From Thiotrichaceae bacterium (GTDB lineage: Bacteria > Pseudomonadota > Gammaproteobacteria > Thiotrichales > Thiotrichaceae), in the NCBI GenBank assembly GCA_026992705.1, contig JALWYT010000216.1, positions 1 to 5,232 on the forward strand: DNA of 5,232 nt, in the 5' to 3' direction. Below are positions 5,087 to 5,232 of this stretch, one piece after another. The notes beneath the pieces were generated by a model. That model saw only the letters and a list, made by a program, of their open reading frames with translations. It did no database searches and was not told where the DNA came from. Each line of letters starts with the position of its first letter. The first letter of the stretch is position 1. The translations under genes and the position numbers were made by a program.

Positions 5087-5232
5087 TTACTCCTTTAAAA
5101 TCTCTCCAAGCTTCTGAATAAACACCCGCATCTCCTCATCTGTGCCAATGGTAATACGCAAATAATCCTTAATGCGTGGGTAGGCGAAATATCTTACTAG
5201 GATTCCTTGCTCTTTTAGTGCTAGATATAAGG
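5087..5232 (-). CDS. hisC: Histidinol-phosphate aminotransferase, C-terminal 47 residues (partial)
   Basis: This is the PLP-dependent enzyme that transaminates imidazole-acetol phosphate to histidinol phosphate in histidine biosynthesis. Too short to stand out by length, the frame was found by translating upstream of the MscS-like gene. It reads LYLALKEQGILVRYFAYPR and then IKDYLRITIGTDEE, ending LGEILKE and TAA at 5089-5087. The string GILVR-x(n)-YLRITIGTDEE is the signature C-terminus of HisC; the arginine of LRIT corresponds to the substrate-carboxylate-binding arginine of class I/II aminotransferases. The 5' part lies beyond 5232. Only 4 bases separate its stop from the next ATG, so the downstream envelope genes are probably co-transcribed with the his genes. 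Confidence 0.92.
   Translation of the reverse strand, partial: LYLALKEQGILVRYFAYPRIKDYLRITIGTDEEMRVFIQKLGEILKE
5090..5096 (-). promoter_or_regulatory. Ribosome binding site of the MscS-like gene
   Basis: AAAGGAG on the minus strand lies 7 bases before the ATG at 5082 and forms the last codons of hisC directly before its TAA. It fixes the start of the MscS-like gene and makes translation coupled to hisC likely. Confidence 0.8.

Overview
All supported genes in this window lie on the minus strand. Read in the direction of transcription, from high to low coordinates, they are: the 3' end of hisC (histidinol-phosphate aminotransferase); an unusual MscS-like membrane protein; an exported protein I do not recognise; a Nif3/YbgI-family metal protein; petA (Rieske iron-sulfur protein); and the first ~239 codons of petB (cytochrome b), which runs off the low-coordinate edge. 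The DNA is AT-rich. The Nif3 protein is very close to E. coli YbgI, the Rieske and cytochrome b sequences are of the beta/gammaproteobacterial type, and a his gene followed by a nif3-like gene recalls an arrangement I remember from gammaproteobacteria. I therefore infer a low-GC gammaproteobacterium that respires with a cytochrome bc1 complex. I cannot name the genus.

Layout by transcription unit. (a) 5232 to about 2392: hisC, the MscS-like gene and the exported-protein gene are packed with gaps of 4 and 6 bases. They look like one operon ending in a weak hairpin at 2392-2410. (b) 2310 to 1555: the nif3-like gene has no Shine-Dalgarno sequence, and a -10-like box lies only 12 bases before its ATG, so its mRNA may be leaderless or nearly so. 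(c) 1312 to 1 and beyond: petA and petB overlap by one base (TAATG), and a strong ribosome binding site for petB lies inside the end of petA. The 242-base gap before petA holds two clear dyad symmetries and a -10-like box, and is the best candidate for a regulated promoter. No gene-free stretch exceeds 300 bases.

How the genes work together: petA and petB encode two of the three catalytic subunits of the bc1 complex, which passes electrons from quinol to cytochrome c; the cytochrome c1 gene would be expected just beyond position 1. The MscS-like protein and the exported protein form a two-gene envelope unit attached to the his genes. The MscS-like protein has an N-terminal coiled-coil region, three membrane segments, what I read as two SH3-like beta domains in tandem instead of one, and an MscS-type C-terminal domain. 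This pair is the least explained part of the window and the best candidate for undescribed biology. The rest is ordinary core metabolism.
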